DNA of 64,000 bases from Angiostrongylus vasorum (lineage: Eukaryota; Nematoda; Chromadorea; Rhabditida; Metastrongylidae), in assembly GCA_018806985.1 (NCBI GenBank), contig JADANN010000032.1:1509501-1573500 (forward strand), in the 5' to 3' direction. Position 1 is the stretch's first letter; each line of letters opens with the position of its first letter. The position numbers and the translations under genes are program-made. Below, piece by piece: positions 36,601 to 46,702 of this stretch. Below the pieces are notes generated by a model. That model saw only the letters and a list, made by a program, of their open reading frames with translations. It had not been told where the DNA came from and did not search any database.

Positions 36601-39310
36601 GGAGAGACGAAGAGCATCATATTTTTTTACCTTTGTGACCATAACCTCCTATAAATGTGAAGACAGGTAAAGATTGTTATGGAAAAGGCCGAAGTATAAG
36701 TCGTGGATAATGATCTATAAAATGTTTTCTAAAAGCATTTACTGTTCTGTCAGAAGGTGTGAGAGCAATGTCCTTGTCCTTGCAGCATATGTTTTCCTGG
36801 TCAGGGTTGCAAGAGCTCTTCTTAATCTCTGCGGCTTGAGACAGTGTTGCCGCGTTCTAAGGAATATTTCCTTTCTAAAACAGCATTGCAACCAGCATTT
36901 TATTGGCGATATATTGACGATATTCCACTTTCGGTTAACACAGATGGCATGAGTGTGATCTCTGTGGCTTACGCTTCTGTTTCTTATTCGAAGCACTGGA
37001 GGAAATTGTGTAACTTTCGGTTCTGCCAAGACGCTAGCCATCTTGTGCGTTGTTTCAGACAGACATTAGATTTATTTGTTAGGAGCTTCTCCGAGCTACC
37101 TATCCGCATTTAAACGAAGGCGTTTGGCCGAGCTACCGTGAAGGGCACAATTTACACGCACACGAGCACCCTTACATACGAATCCGTAGCTACGACTAAC
37201 GTCTATGTGGAAGATATAAGTTGATCGCCATCATAGAAACTGCATTTGCATCTCCCGAACCTTTGTGTATTTCAAGATAAGTGCATGGCCTATTCCCGTC
37301 TACACATAATCTCATATCCGTAACTTTGTGACGTGCAACTTGGCCCGGCGACGAACTGTCTCGAGGTGCCTTCCTAAAGCAGAACCTATGATTGTCTGGA
37401 CCTGTGATTGTTAAGTTACAGTTTCTTATTTCTGGAAAGAGATTACTCAGTACTTCGGAATATACTTACTAAATTGCTTAAGTGAATTTCAAAAAAATTG
37501 TGTTAGTTTGTAGTACGCTTCTGGATTCAACGACATTGGAATTTCTGTAGTGAATGATTTCCCGAAAAAAATCACTGGTGCTAAATTGCAAATCGACATG
37601 CTTGCATGGACAAATGGCTTCGAACCTGTGTACAGGGAAAATAAAACGGTCAGTATCGATTGCCTTTCAGCAGAGGAAATTACACTTTACAAGTGAGTGA
37701 CGAGTTTTATGTTTTTTGCTAAGTATAAAATGGAGGTTTGTTTTTTGATTGGTTTGTGTTTCTACATATGGTTAATCACTTACTTACTTGGTACTTGAAT
37801 GGCCCGTCCTCACTGGCTGTGCGAACCCCAGAATAGCCTCTTTTTTTCGGAGAATTGCTAGTTAAGCCATTGTGGTTCCCTAGAATCTCGAGGTCAGCCT
37901 GGCGAAAGTCTGCCCCAGGTCTTCACCACCATAGGCAGTCGCAGCCCTTGTGGATCAGAGGGAGATTTGCCACCATGCGACTTTAATACTAGGACGGTAG
38001 TGAATTCTGGTATTGGTTTACTCTTAGCTAGGCTTCCTGATGGAAACGCCGGGCCAGCTTGGGAGACCCTGCCAGGGGAATGAATTTCCCCGCTGTACAT
38101 CGCAGCCCGACATCCAGGAACACCTCCCAGCCACGATGAAGCGGTAAACCGTTGGGAGGTGTTAATCACTAGCAGATAATAAGTAGTAGAAAAACAGTCA
38201 GGTTTTCAGTGTTAGTTTGAACATGTTTTTCACTGTCCGCACTATCGGTGTTTAATCTTTGGTCCATTAGGGAATGGAGAACAGGTGACGCGGATTTTGT
38301 AATACGAGCTCGTCTTGTAAGCCGTCATGATGAGCTTATTGCTCCTGAAAGTGTCCTTCTTCCGGAAAAACTCTATGAAGTACGTGTTTTCCTCTCTGTA
38401 TACGAACTATTATAAAAGGTGTCACTTGAAGGAATCGTTTTTGTTTACAATGAATGACATCTTCCCCACAAAATTAATAGACATTCAAATCGAAGTAAGC
38501 TGATCCGCAAATTGAACACAGCATAGCGCTGCTACTAAAGCAAATTCTGATTAACTGCCAATTACCTTAGTTACACCATTGCGTATGCATGGCGCCGCTT
38601 ATATCCGGCTCACTGTAGTTTCATATTTACTTGGATACCTGGACGCCCCGTACTCACTGGTGGTACAGGACCCAGTATAATCTCTATTTTTCGGAGTTTT
38701 GCTCGTCCAGCCATTGTGGCTCCTCTCCAGATCCGAGGTCAGCCTAGCCAAAATCTGCCCTAGATCGTCGTCACCACAGGCAGTCGCCGTCCTTGTGGAT
38801 CAGAGGGAGATTTGCCACTACGCGACTAGTTTGATACCAGGACGGTGGTCGCTCCTGGTATTTGTTTACTCTTAGTTAGGCTTCCTGATGGAAAAGCAGG
38901 ACTCCTTCTCAGCTTGGGAGACCCTGCCGTGGGGATGAATCCCCAGCCGTACATTGCAGTCCGACACCCACGAACACCTCTCAGCCATGAAGAGACGGTA
39001 AACCGTTGGAAGGGCAGTTTCATAAACTTTATAAAAATTACTTCAGATTGATTTTGACGTCTTCGGCGATGTCAACATCACGGAGTTTAGAAGGTTAAGT
39101 CGCAAAGTTTACTCGTTGACGATCCGAGCTACAAGTATGTCTCCATTCACGTGGCTATCTGTAGCGAAACCATTTCTTGGATGGTTTTCTGACAATGGAT
39201 TCACAATGACCCGTTCTACCAGAGAAATTAAACTATACCTTCGAGAGTCAATTGACTTGTTTAGACATGATTTTAGTGTTTGCAACTTAAAAAATTGTGG
39301 ACTCCTATAA
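27622..39310 (+). CDS. MANBA: Beta-mannosidase (GH2, lysosomal), 19 exons
   Basis: Exo-acting hydrolase removing beta-linked mannose in lysosomal glycoprotein degradation. Exons: 27622-27751, 29429-29580, 29963-30163, 30634-30710, 30847-30980, 31077-31322, 31389-31511, 31569-31655, 31886-31977, 32168-32245, 33449-33551, 33727-33850, 33940-34083, 34934-35057, 35271-35413, 35484-35655, 37514-37692, 38271-38379, 39047-39310; they join in phase to about 893 residues, close to the usual 880. The start gives a signal peptide ([13 protein letters not shown]). Family landmarks: [52 protein letters not shown], the acid/base Glu in GNNENE (exon 11), the nucleophile Glu in CATEFGVQS (exon 13), [14 protein letters not shown], and GWFSDNGF near the C-terminus. 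Oddities: exon 7 is best ended at a GC donor, exon 12 at a weak GTCGAA donor, and exon 16 uses the acceptor at 35482-35483. About ten residues near the exon 16/17 junction may be missing. The symbol is that of the vertebrate orthologue. Confidence 0.93.
28015..28545. mobile_element. Family D copies in beta-mannosidase intron 1
   Basis: A long copy (28015-28335) followed by a short foldback (28386-28533) whose ends GATGCTGAGATATCTGCAAA and GCGAATATCTCAGCATC pair. Confidence 0.65.
28905..29225 (-). repeat. Family E element with a hammerhead-like motif (minus strand, 28948-28985)
   Basis: Same arms and GAAACGTT as the 1.6 kb copy. Core reads CTGAGGA. Beta-mannosidase intron 1. Confidence 0.55.
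29655..29882 (+). repeat. SINE family A copy, old
   Basis: The head is lost. The 3' half is recognised by CACGATGCTTG, GTCGACTGCATG and TCCCTTTATCCTTTATTC. In beta-mannosidase intron 2. Confidence 0.55.
30212..30465 (+). repeat. SINE family A copy in beta-mannosidase intron 3
   Basis: Very well-preserved head (GTGGCGCAGTGGTCGGAGGC, GGGATCGATCCCC) with a short central deletion. Begins 48 bases after the exon 3 donor. Confidence 0.85.
32371..32757. repeat. Family C copy, reverse orientation, beta-mannosidase intron 10
   Basis: Starts CCAACGATTTATCCCCTC and ends ATCAAGTATCAAGTAAG-like; the frames inside are artefacts shared with the other copies. Confidence 0.7.
32775..33082 (-). repeat. SINE family B copy in beta-mannosidase intron 10
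   Basis: CACTCGTTTCCTCTCATCC, CTGGTCGAGTCGATTGTCC and a head with GTGATCGAACCAACACC. Lies 15-20 bases from a family C copy. Confidence 0.6.
34153..34520 (+). repeat. SINE family B copy in beta-mannosidase intron 13
   Basis: Well preserved: GGACAGCACAATGGTAGTG (A box), CTAGTTCGATTCTGC (B box), central TCCCTCTGGGATCGGGA, and a tail after GCACGGTAGACGTGAAAACGG. Confidence 0.8.
35825..36000 (-). repeat. Family E fragment, worn motif
   Basis: CAGCTAACGTTTACGCATC corresponds to the GAAACGTTAGC side; the core is not readable. Confidence 0.4.
36010..36395 (+). repeat. SINE family B copy, old, in beta-mannosidase intron 16
   Basis: The 3' half is legible (GAATCGACTCGAGCAACATTC, TGCACAGTAGATATGAAAA). 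The head is poorly preserved. Confidence 0.45.
36840..37110 (+). pseudogene. Probable Penelope-like RT scrap in a beta-mannosidase intron
   Basis: An open frame contains [24 protein letters not shown] fits the RT catalytic motif C of Penelope-like elements. Little else of the domain is legible. It lies between beta-mannosidase exons 16 and 17. Confidence 0.4.
37788..38162. repeat. Family C copy, beta-mannosidase intron 17
   Basis: Same orientation as the 17.6 kb copy. Ends AAACCGTTGGGAGGTG, 108 bases before exon 18. Confidence 0.7.
38640..39015. repeat. Family C copy, beta-mannosidase intron 18
   Basis: Ends about 32 bases before the last exon, so it contributes sequence close to the exon 19 acceptor. 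Confidence 0.7.
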
Positions 39311-39371
39311 AGTTATGGATGTTATTGTTAATATTTCATGTTGTATTTTCACCAGAATAAGCAGGCTTATC

Positions 39372-39377
39372 AATAAA
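39372..39377 (+). promoter_or_regulatory. Poly(A) signal of the beta-mannosidase gene
   Basis: AATAAA, 62 bases after the stop codon. It lies just short of the sarcoglycan stop on the other strand, so the two 3' ends abut or overlap. Confidence 0.6.
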
Positions 39378-39398
39378 CATTTTTAATAACATGCCTCA

Positions 39399-42300
39399 CT
39401 ATGTACATAGAGCGTTGCTTGCTTCACAAGGTTTGTTGCCAGGTGTGAGAAATAACTTGTTTTGTGTTCCTCGGCAAACGCAGACACGGAATGCGTCGAT
39501 CGAGGCTGAAAGAGCTGGAGATGCTGAAAGTGGCAGACCACGAGAAGACGTGTCAAGCCTCACGGCGCCGCTCAGACGAATCGAGCCATCACGCTGTAGA
39601 GTGACGTCATAAATTAGTGTAGTTAATTACCAACTATAGTGTTTTTTTGCAGCAACAATACTACAAATAATAAGGTCACAAGCCAAGCAGTCCGAGTCTC
39701 TGAACTTTACGAAATAATACTTCACAAACCGATTTCCTTTCAACCTCGGTGTGAATGATCGGTACCTTCTTTCATTGAGGAACTAACACTAGGTTGATAC
39801 AACAAACTTTATTGGGCTAAGTTTTCGCCTCTTCATCTTCCTCAGGCCCGATAACCCGAGTCAATGTCAACAGTTCTTCGTACTCTCTATGTGGCGTCTT
39901 CGAATATCAAGTCGGGTTATCTTCAGTGGAGTTTGATAATGACTAACTGTTGATAATAGTTTGTTTTTTACCTGGTAATTCATCCTCTAGCAGTCGGTAT
40001 TATGTTAACTAGCTCATAACGAGTAGCAAAACAATATGTTTTCAATCGACCTTCACTTAACCTTGGTAGTAATGATCAATACCTTGTTGGATTCCCAGTT
40101 TGGTTTTTTTCTGCTTTTTTTTCTCCGTTTGAAAAATATTGTTTTGCCATTCGCTATAGGCTAGCTAACATAGTGCCGACTGATTGAAGATAGCTTATCT
40201 GTTGAAACACAAATTATTATCAAAGTTAGTCATTATCAAGCTCCACTCAAGATGATCCGATTCGATAAGACGTCGAAGACACCATATCGGGACGGCGAAC
40301 AACTTTGGACCATCAACTCGGATCATCTGCTCTGATGAAGACGAAGACGTCGAGACGTTAAAGCCAATAAGGATAAGATCTCGGCGTTGATCAAACCTTT
40401 ATGGACGCGCCATGGATTCGACTTCATTAAGCATCGTTTAGAGGTGACTGAATACATATCTGGCCTTTACAATGACTTGCGGTGGCTTGCCAATCTATCA
40501 AGCCAGTGCTGCTATCCTACCAGACAAGTCTCGTACCAATTTGCCGACCCCGGATTGATGAAAGGCTTTGTGGGCTAGGGACGCGGAGATCGACCCCACG
40601 CCTGTTGCAGGGCGCCCCCGACCACTGCGCTACTTGGTAGAATAAAGTAACTTGTACCTCATAGGCAAGAACTTGGGTATTCTAAAGGTTTTTTATCTCA
40701 GTTAGTAAAGTCTAGTACGAACTGCTATGTGCTGCTATTTAAAGCTAGATAGCCCCCATCATTTTTCCGTCGTATGAGTCCATACAAGTCCATACGAGGT
40801 CGTTTCGTCGCGTATGTGTTAATGGATTTCTAGGTCCGGACTTGATAGATTATCGGAGTTTCTTAACACATTAAACCTACCGAAGTGTTGAGGTTAACCG
40901 ACGTAGATCCGAAAAATTTCATTGCATTGGCTTCCATGCGAATTCCTTCATTACCGCGTATCGACAGATTCTCCACTTCAACTTTAAGACTTTCATCGAC
41001 AGGTGAGCGAATCTTAAGTACATAGGTTTCTTAGCTCTCTTTACGTACGTTTTCTGAGTACATTTTTTACCCTGAAAGGTTACATTAGAGTTTGATGAGC
41101 TTCTTTATAAGTGCTCACCTTATTTGTTACAATTTTATTCGTTGAGAGTTTTTTTAATGCGATTATCGATTGTTATAACGGGATGTTGAGCGCTGAATAG
41201 TGGCTTTAGCGTTTCTGTTGAGATAATCTGAATGACATGGCAAACTGTAGTTAGATGAATCGTTTTAATACTAATATGAACATCTCTTCAAGTAGCGTGA
41301 GATCCTAGCAATCGACATATCGATCAATCTACCTTGTGCTGATCGATGGTTTTGATCGTGTGGTTGTACAAAATACTATAATTAATCACTTTAAAAACAT
41401 GGGAGTGTGTACTTTTTGTCTTTGTTGAGGGTTTTCGAAAGAAAATATTGTTGCTGCAAGTGCGAATAAGTGCCTTTTTATAGAAAGGACTTCCTTTTTA
41501 AGCTGCTAAAACATTCGATGTGACAAAGGTCATCTGTATCTTTCCTCACTCCTTTCGTTGATCGTCAAATAATCCTAGTGAGCTCCATTGAACTTCAGCT
41601 GTTCTTGTCACTCGATATAGTTGTCCAGTGCTTTGAGCTCCCTAACGGAACACGAAAAGGGCTTTTTTTTAATCTTCGTAATGAAATCGGACCAACTCGC
41701 TTGTGGTGCTCTTCTTGTGCGACTGGTGTTTCGAGCAACCAAAGTGAGGACAACTATCGTCTAAAATCACTGTTACAATGTATTTTATGCCCTAATGGTT
41801 TCTGAGATCTTGGCGTAGGTTAGCACCTCCATGCTCCACAGTCAAATCGGATTCGGCCGATCAAACGAATCCATGTTCATGGACAAACTCCTGTTGCCGA
41901 GGACACACCGCTTATCCATTTTATAAATTATTCTAGGTTATCCTATCTAAAGGTTGTTTGCTTCCAGTGTACTTAGGGGAGGTGCGTAGTTTATCGGGTC
42001 ATGTCGTGGCGGACTGGGTGTACTCAAGGGTAACTTGCCGGGGTCTCCCAAAGTAGATCAAAGCTAATATTCGAGTTCATTGGAAAGAGAGTTTGAAATA
42101 TCGTTAATTTTTTAAAACAATCTAGAACTTTCGCAAACCTGAAAGTGTTGGGTGTTTTCGAATCGGCAGCCGTTTTCCTCAATCATCAGACGAGTGCCGG
42201 TATTGGCAGCAGATAGTAGCACCTGGAGGGCGATGTTGAAAAGCACTATTAAATTCAGACATTGAAGGACTAAGGAGAACTAAACATATATGCATTACAT

Positions 42301-44652
42301 AAAGTTGTTCACGAGTGTTTTAATGTTTACCATTGTTAGTGGTGCCTTTAATTTAAATGGCAGTCCAAATTTTTTGGTATATTTAAGAGAACGTATTAAC
42401 CCTTGATCCATAAACGTATAGCTCCTTGTCCTTGTATCCGGTTACCTGACCATTTGCCACCACAGTACCAAGGTCGATATTGCTGCCATCAAATTGAACA
42501 ACCTAAAGCTTACGCTTTTTTATTTCACACGAATCGACATCACATATTACACGGATCACAGCACACCTTGCATTCAATTCGCTTCCTTTCATGTGGGCTT
42601 GACTACTGCTTGAGGATTTAAAATTGCTTTGTGAACCTGATCGAGTTCTAGTCTAGTAAACACTCTCTGGAATCTTTGCTAGCCATGGTAGACAATTCAA
42701 AGCTTTTCGCCAAATAAAATCGCTAACATTTTTGGATCAGTTAAAGTTCCCCACACCGATTGCAGAACTTCCCAACCTAACTTGGTGGTAGGCTTACTTG
42801 GTTAGATGCTGGTTCGAACTAAGGATTTGCTCGTATTACTGAAAGAAATATCTATGACTGCGTTACGAGCGCAAACCACATATGAAGCCTAAGCTAAAAG
42901 TACATCTTAGTTTAACCAGACCTTTAATAATATGGTTAGAATCCAAGCACAAGGAAGCTAAGATATGAGCAAAACCTGGGACCTCATGAGAGCTCATCGG
43001 CATTGAAGTCTTTTTAAGGTCTTCTTGTTACCAGTTTTCTAAGAATTCGCACATGATTAACTAATAAGAGGTAGGTATGCATGCCGAGATTGCTCTCTGT
43101 GTTGAATGGAGGATAAAAAGGATAAACCCTTCGTCATCGACCAATTCCCCATGCACTTGACTTTGTCTAGCATGATTAGAGGTTAGTGAATGCATAACTG
43201 ACCTAGGCAGTGACCTGTAGTGGCATACCGATGTATTTAAGTGGGTGCTGCTATCCTTCCAAGAAAGTTTGGTACAAATTTGCTGACCACGGAGTGACGG
43301 AAGGGTTGGCGGGCCAGCAGCGCCGGGACGAATTCATGCGCATTGCAGGGCACCTCTATGCACTACGCTACACACCGTCTTTCATCTTGGATAATAAAAA
43401 AGGATAAAGCTCAAGACGTTGGTCAATCTCTGAGGGATGCTCCTGCTTTCGGCTTCTTACAACGTTAGAGGTGATTGAGTCCATATCTGGGCTATACAGT
43501 GACTTGCAGCAGCCTACCAATACTTAGAGTTAGGGCTACTATCTTTCTAGACAAGTACGGTACCAATTTGACAATCCCAGAGGGACGGAAGGCTTGGTGA
43601 GTCTTAGGCACGGTTCGAACCTATGTATAATTGCATGACGCCACTAACCACTGCGCTAAGCGCTCCCCTTCTTGGGTAATAAATAATAATAATCATACTC
43701 TTTGGCTGTTTACTGCTTTTCTATTATGGTATTCCAGGATAAAAAAAGACTGCGTGGCCAACAATACACCAGTCAAGTAGGGTTATGTTGTTGGCCGTAT
43801 AATTTGTTAAAACGAAACATTTTTTAAATGTAGCAACCGCAATGATAACATTAAATAGAACTAGCCTTTTCTATTTCTTCAGATTTTGGATTGAAAACAT
43901 TATGAAAGCGCAGGAATTGCATCCCATGTTGACTCATTTGTAACGAAACAATCAACATTATATTCATCTGAAGTTAAACTTTTCAAAGAAGACGTCAAGA
44001 ACAGAAGACACTGGACACAGCCGTAAAGGCAAACGAAGTAAATAAGGCAACAAAGACAGAACGGAAAAAGATTATTTTTTTAGTTTTATTTGACCCGCCT
44101 TCACGTCTGCCGTGCGGATCCCAGGGCTTCTCATATTCGATTCGTTTCCTTGCATTCATTGTCCACGAAGATCTTCCAACTTTTACATGTGGCTTCGGCT
44201 GCTGCTTGAGGATTTCCATTCCATCTTGAATGTCGTAGAATGCTGGTTGAGCAATTCTCCCTGGAGTCCTAGGATAGCCGTGCTGGAGCGTTCCCAGTTG
44301 GATTGCAGAGAGCGGTTTTTTCCCAGACAACTCCGGTGCCAATGTCCCGACCCCGGAGGGATGAGAGGCTTGGTGGGCTCTAAGCGGAACCGAACTAGCA
44401 CCATGTTCGTGATGACGGACATCACTACCACTGTGCTAACCGCTTCCTAAATAAAAGATTATACTACTGAAAAATAATGGAACTCACTATTAATAGAAAT
44501 AGAGCGAGAATGCTTAATAGCAATAGACATCCGATTACAGCATACAGCCGTTTCTTCCGCAGACCAGTAATATGAATAGAGTCGTTGAGACTGTCAGTAG
44601 CCGACGGGAACGAAGTCTCCGAACCGGAGCGCATGTAGGCCGGTTGCGGCAT
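39399..44652 (-). CDS. sgn-1: Gamma/delta-sarcoglycan-like protein (sgn-1 type), incomplete model
   Basis: Type II membrane subunit of the muscle dystrophin-glycoprotein complex. Exons, 5' to 3': 44652-44488 (55 residues: cytosolic N-terminus, LRKKRLYAVIG and a Leu-rich membrane segment), 42222-42139 (28 residues: TGTRLMIEENGCRFEN), 41227-41119 (PLFSAQHPVITIDNR, then IVTNK), 41012-40881 (44 residues: LKVEVENLSIRGNEGI), 39593-39399 (64 residues and stop: GSIRLSGAVRL, FRVCVC, then two more cysteines). The order of membrane anchor, short beta repeats and a C-terminal CXC plus paired cysteines is diagnostic of gamma/delta sarcoglycans. Problems: the exon at 41227-41119 needs one base removed from an A7 run to stay open, and 70-90 residues that should lie between 41228 and 42138 were not found. 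It could be a real gene with an assembly error, or a decaying copy. The symbol follows the C. elegans gamma/delta gene. Confidence 0.82.
39778..40366. repeat. Inverted pair of family E elements in a sarcoglycan intron
   Basis: Left element (39778-40090) has its motif on the minus strand at 39814-39850 (CTGAGGA). Right element (40140-40366) has it on the plus strand at 40329-40366 with an intact CTGATGA core, a GACG-AAGA-CGTC stem, but GAGAC in place of GAAAC. Confidence 0.55.
40372..40638 (-). repeat. SINE family A copy in a sarcoglycan intron
   Basis: Abuts the right arm of the family E inverted pair. Tail AGGATAAGATC at the left. Confidence 0.75.
42520..42875 (-). repeat. SINE family B copy in sarcoglycan intron 1
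   Basis: CATTCAATTCGCTTCCTTTC near the tail and a head region with GGTTCGAACTAAGGATTTG. Confidence 0.5.
43110..43378 (-). repeat. SINE family A copy, first of a tandem pair
   Basis: Tail GGATAAAAAGGATAAACC shows two GGATAAA units. Sarcoglycan intron 1. Confidence 0.7.
43392..43672 (-). repeat. SINE family A copy, second of a tandem pair
   Basis: Same orientation as the copy ending 14 bases earlier; independent divergence suggests separate insertions. Confidence 0.7.
44090..44452 (-). repeat. SINE family B copy, well preserved
   Basis: Reference-quality copy ending 36 bases before the sarcoglycan exon 1 donor side. Reverse B box GGAACCGAACTAGCACC. Confidence 0.8.
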
Positions 44653-45110
44653 TCGTCCCTCAATTTCATCGGATGATTGTATTGAACTTATTATTACGAA
44701 TGAAGGATATAGTGAGACAATGCTGGTTCCAATTTTCTTTCCTCGGTTAGACGGGTTGCTCGATTAACTAGTACTCCAGTGGTAAGTCACCGAAACAACG
44801 ATCTTATGTGTATTTCAGTGCACTTCTGACTGCAGCGCTATAAGACTTTCTCATCCCGGATAAATCATACTAAGGAAAAGATCGTTAATTTTATATCCCT
44901 TTAACTACCGTTATTGCACTTTCGATTCGCTGATTTTTTACAATATTTGTCTATCCATTTGCCTCTTTTCAATCAAATCCTTAGCGTCATTTACTTTGTG
45001 CTTACTTATTTAACAGCTTTGATCAAATGCTTTTGTTTTAGAATGAAAATGGGTGCAGTCTAACCTTAATTAAAAGTACGACAGAAGATAACAAGATGAA
45101 TCGCTTGACA

Positions 45111-45350
45111 TTGATCGTTCCCTTAGGAACACACCGTGTATTCTACTTCATTCATGGAATCCGTTAGAGGTGACTGAATGCATATCTGGCCTATGCACCA
45201 ACAACTGGGGCGTACCGATGTGCGGATCAGTAAGATACTTTAGGTCACTGTATATGCCTAATAAGCACTCAGTTACATCTACAATGCTACGAATGGAGGC
45301 GAATGCATGAGGATTCTCTGAGGTACTAATCAACACCGAGGTCTTTGTTG
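45111..45350. repeat. Inverted pair of SINE family A 3' halves
   Basis: The left arm (45111-45234) is a minus-strand 3' half and the right arm (45240-45350) a plus-strand 3' half, meeting head-to-head with both tRNA-like heads missing. Confidence 0.6.
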
Positions 45351-45844
45351 TTTACTCTTTTGTTAAAATATGTGATAAACGAACCATGTTCAAAAAGAGA
45401 ACGATGCTAGATAAAAAAATGTGAAGCTGAAGATTGGAAAAACATTGTAAATCCAATGGCATCCAGACAGAATCCGTGCAACACTGTGAGAAAAGGATTC
45501 ATTTTTGTGCTTTTCTTCCCAAAAAAGAACAGGGGGAAGATATAGAGTGACACACTCAGATCGAAGTCTCAGCACTTTCGTAATCCCGAAATAAATTCAT
45601 TCAAATGGTATTTGGAAACGTTCGGATGAGGGACACAATCGATAGTGAGACGATGGATGTAATTGTGTTGAACGGCTGGCTGGCTTTTTACAACCGCCAT
45701 TTGTCGTACATCGGCGCTAGAAAATGAACTACACGTAAAAAATGGTTCAGCAGTAATGGAATGCTAAGAAGAACGGAAACGATTCTTTGGATAATTCCTT
45801 CTTATTGATACACAAGCAAGGCAGTGTTGCTCTTTTTGAATTCC

Positions 45845-46060
45845 ACATCTTGCCGTTCTTTTATTCGATTCGCTTTCTACGACACCCGTAATCCACGAAG
45901 GTATTCGGATTTGCGTGAGAGGTCAGCTGCTGATTGAGGGTATTGGTCTTTTTTAATGAATTTCGTTGGTTGCTGATCGAGTCAAAATCCCACCCTTAGG
46001 CAAGTCGGATACCATTTTCAGGACTCCGAAGGAGTGGGTAGTTTGGATAGCCGGAGAGAT
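45845..46060 (-). repeat. SINE family B fragment
   Basis: TTTATTCGATTCGCTTTC, CCACGAAGGTATTCGG and GACTCCGAAGGAGTGGG mark the tail and core. Confidence 0.5.
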
Positions 46061-46134
46061 TAATAAATTGGTGCAACAACAAAACTGTGTAGTTAGTAGT
46101 CAAGTAGAAACCATTTTTACACTTTATTGAAATG

Positions 46135-46262
46135 ATACTTTTAGTTAGCTTGTAATATACTTTTATACATAATTACTTGCTATAATTATTATATACATTA
46201 CTTATTATTATTATATATGTTACTTAATTATGTATAGTTACTTGTAATATACGAGCTGGTCC
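46135..46262. repeat. AT-rich inverted repeat
   Basis: TAGCTTGTAATATACTTT... is mirrored by ...ACTTGTAATATACGAGC, with ATTATTATATA units between; could form a hairpin. Confidence 0.5.
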
Positions 46263-46394
46263 ATTTTTTCTTCGAGGCAGCACTAGATTTGCATTGAAAA
46301 CCAAGTGATTACTCATTAACATTTTAAACCGCCTGTTGTTATTAAACAGCGATCCGTATTTGGTGAAACAGTTTCACAAGACGAAAATTATCGT

Positions 46395-46690
46395 CAAGTT
46401 TACTTTTTATTTTCCGCCTGCTACGATTTTTCACAGCAGGGTGTTATGCGAAATACAAGCAGAAAACTAGCTGAGGAACAAGCGAAACGAAGAACCAGCA
46501 TGATGTGGTGGTGAACGCGTTAGCTGCCAGAAAGGGTAATAGCGCGTTCGTTCCAAACCGCGGACACCTGCGGTACGGAGTTTTGCAAACATCTCGGCGT
46601 CGTCGTGGTTGTGTTTCGCATAATGCACTGCCGTGAAAAAATTGTAGTAGGCAGCAAATAAAAAGTAAACATTGTGATTTCATCTGTGGC
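46395..46690. mobile_element. Family D copy
   Basis: Both outer arms present (CCGCCTGCTACGATTTTTC and GTAGTAGGCAGCAAATAAAAAG); inner GAACGCGTTAGCTGCC. Confidence 0.65.
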
Positions 46691-46702
46691 CTCAGCTTAA
46701 AA

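Noticed and set aside
39391..39612. 73-codon plus-strand frame after beta-mannosidase
   Set aside because: It is the antisense shadow of the last sarcoglycan exon.
40890..41000. Plus-strand frame SMRIPSLPRIDRFSTSTLRL as a channel exon
   Set aside because: The minus strand of the same bases encodes a conserved sarcoglycan segment with correct splice sites and phase.
43882..43941. Acceptor followed by a short frame FWIENIMKAQELHPMLTHL and stop
   Set aside because: Single short frame in an intron of a gene on the other strand, without partner exons.
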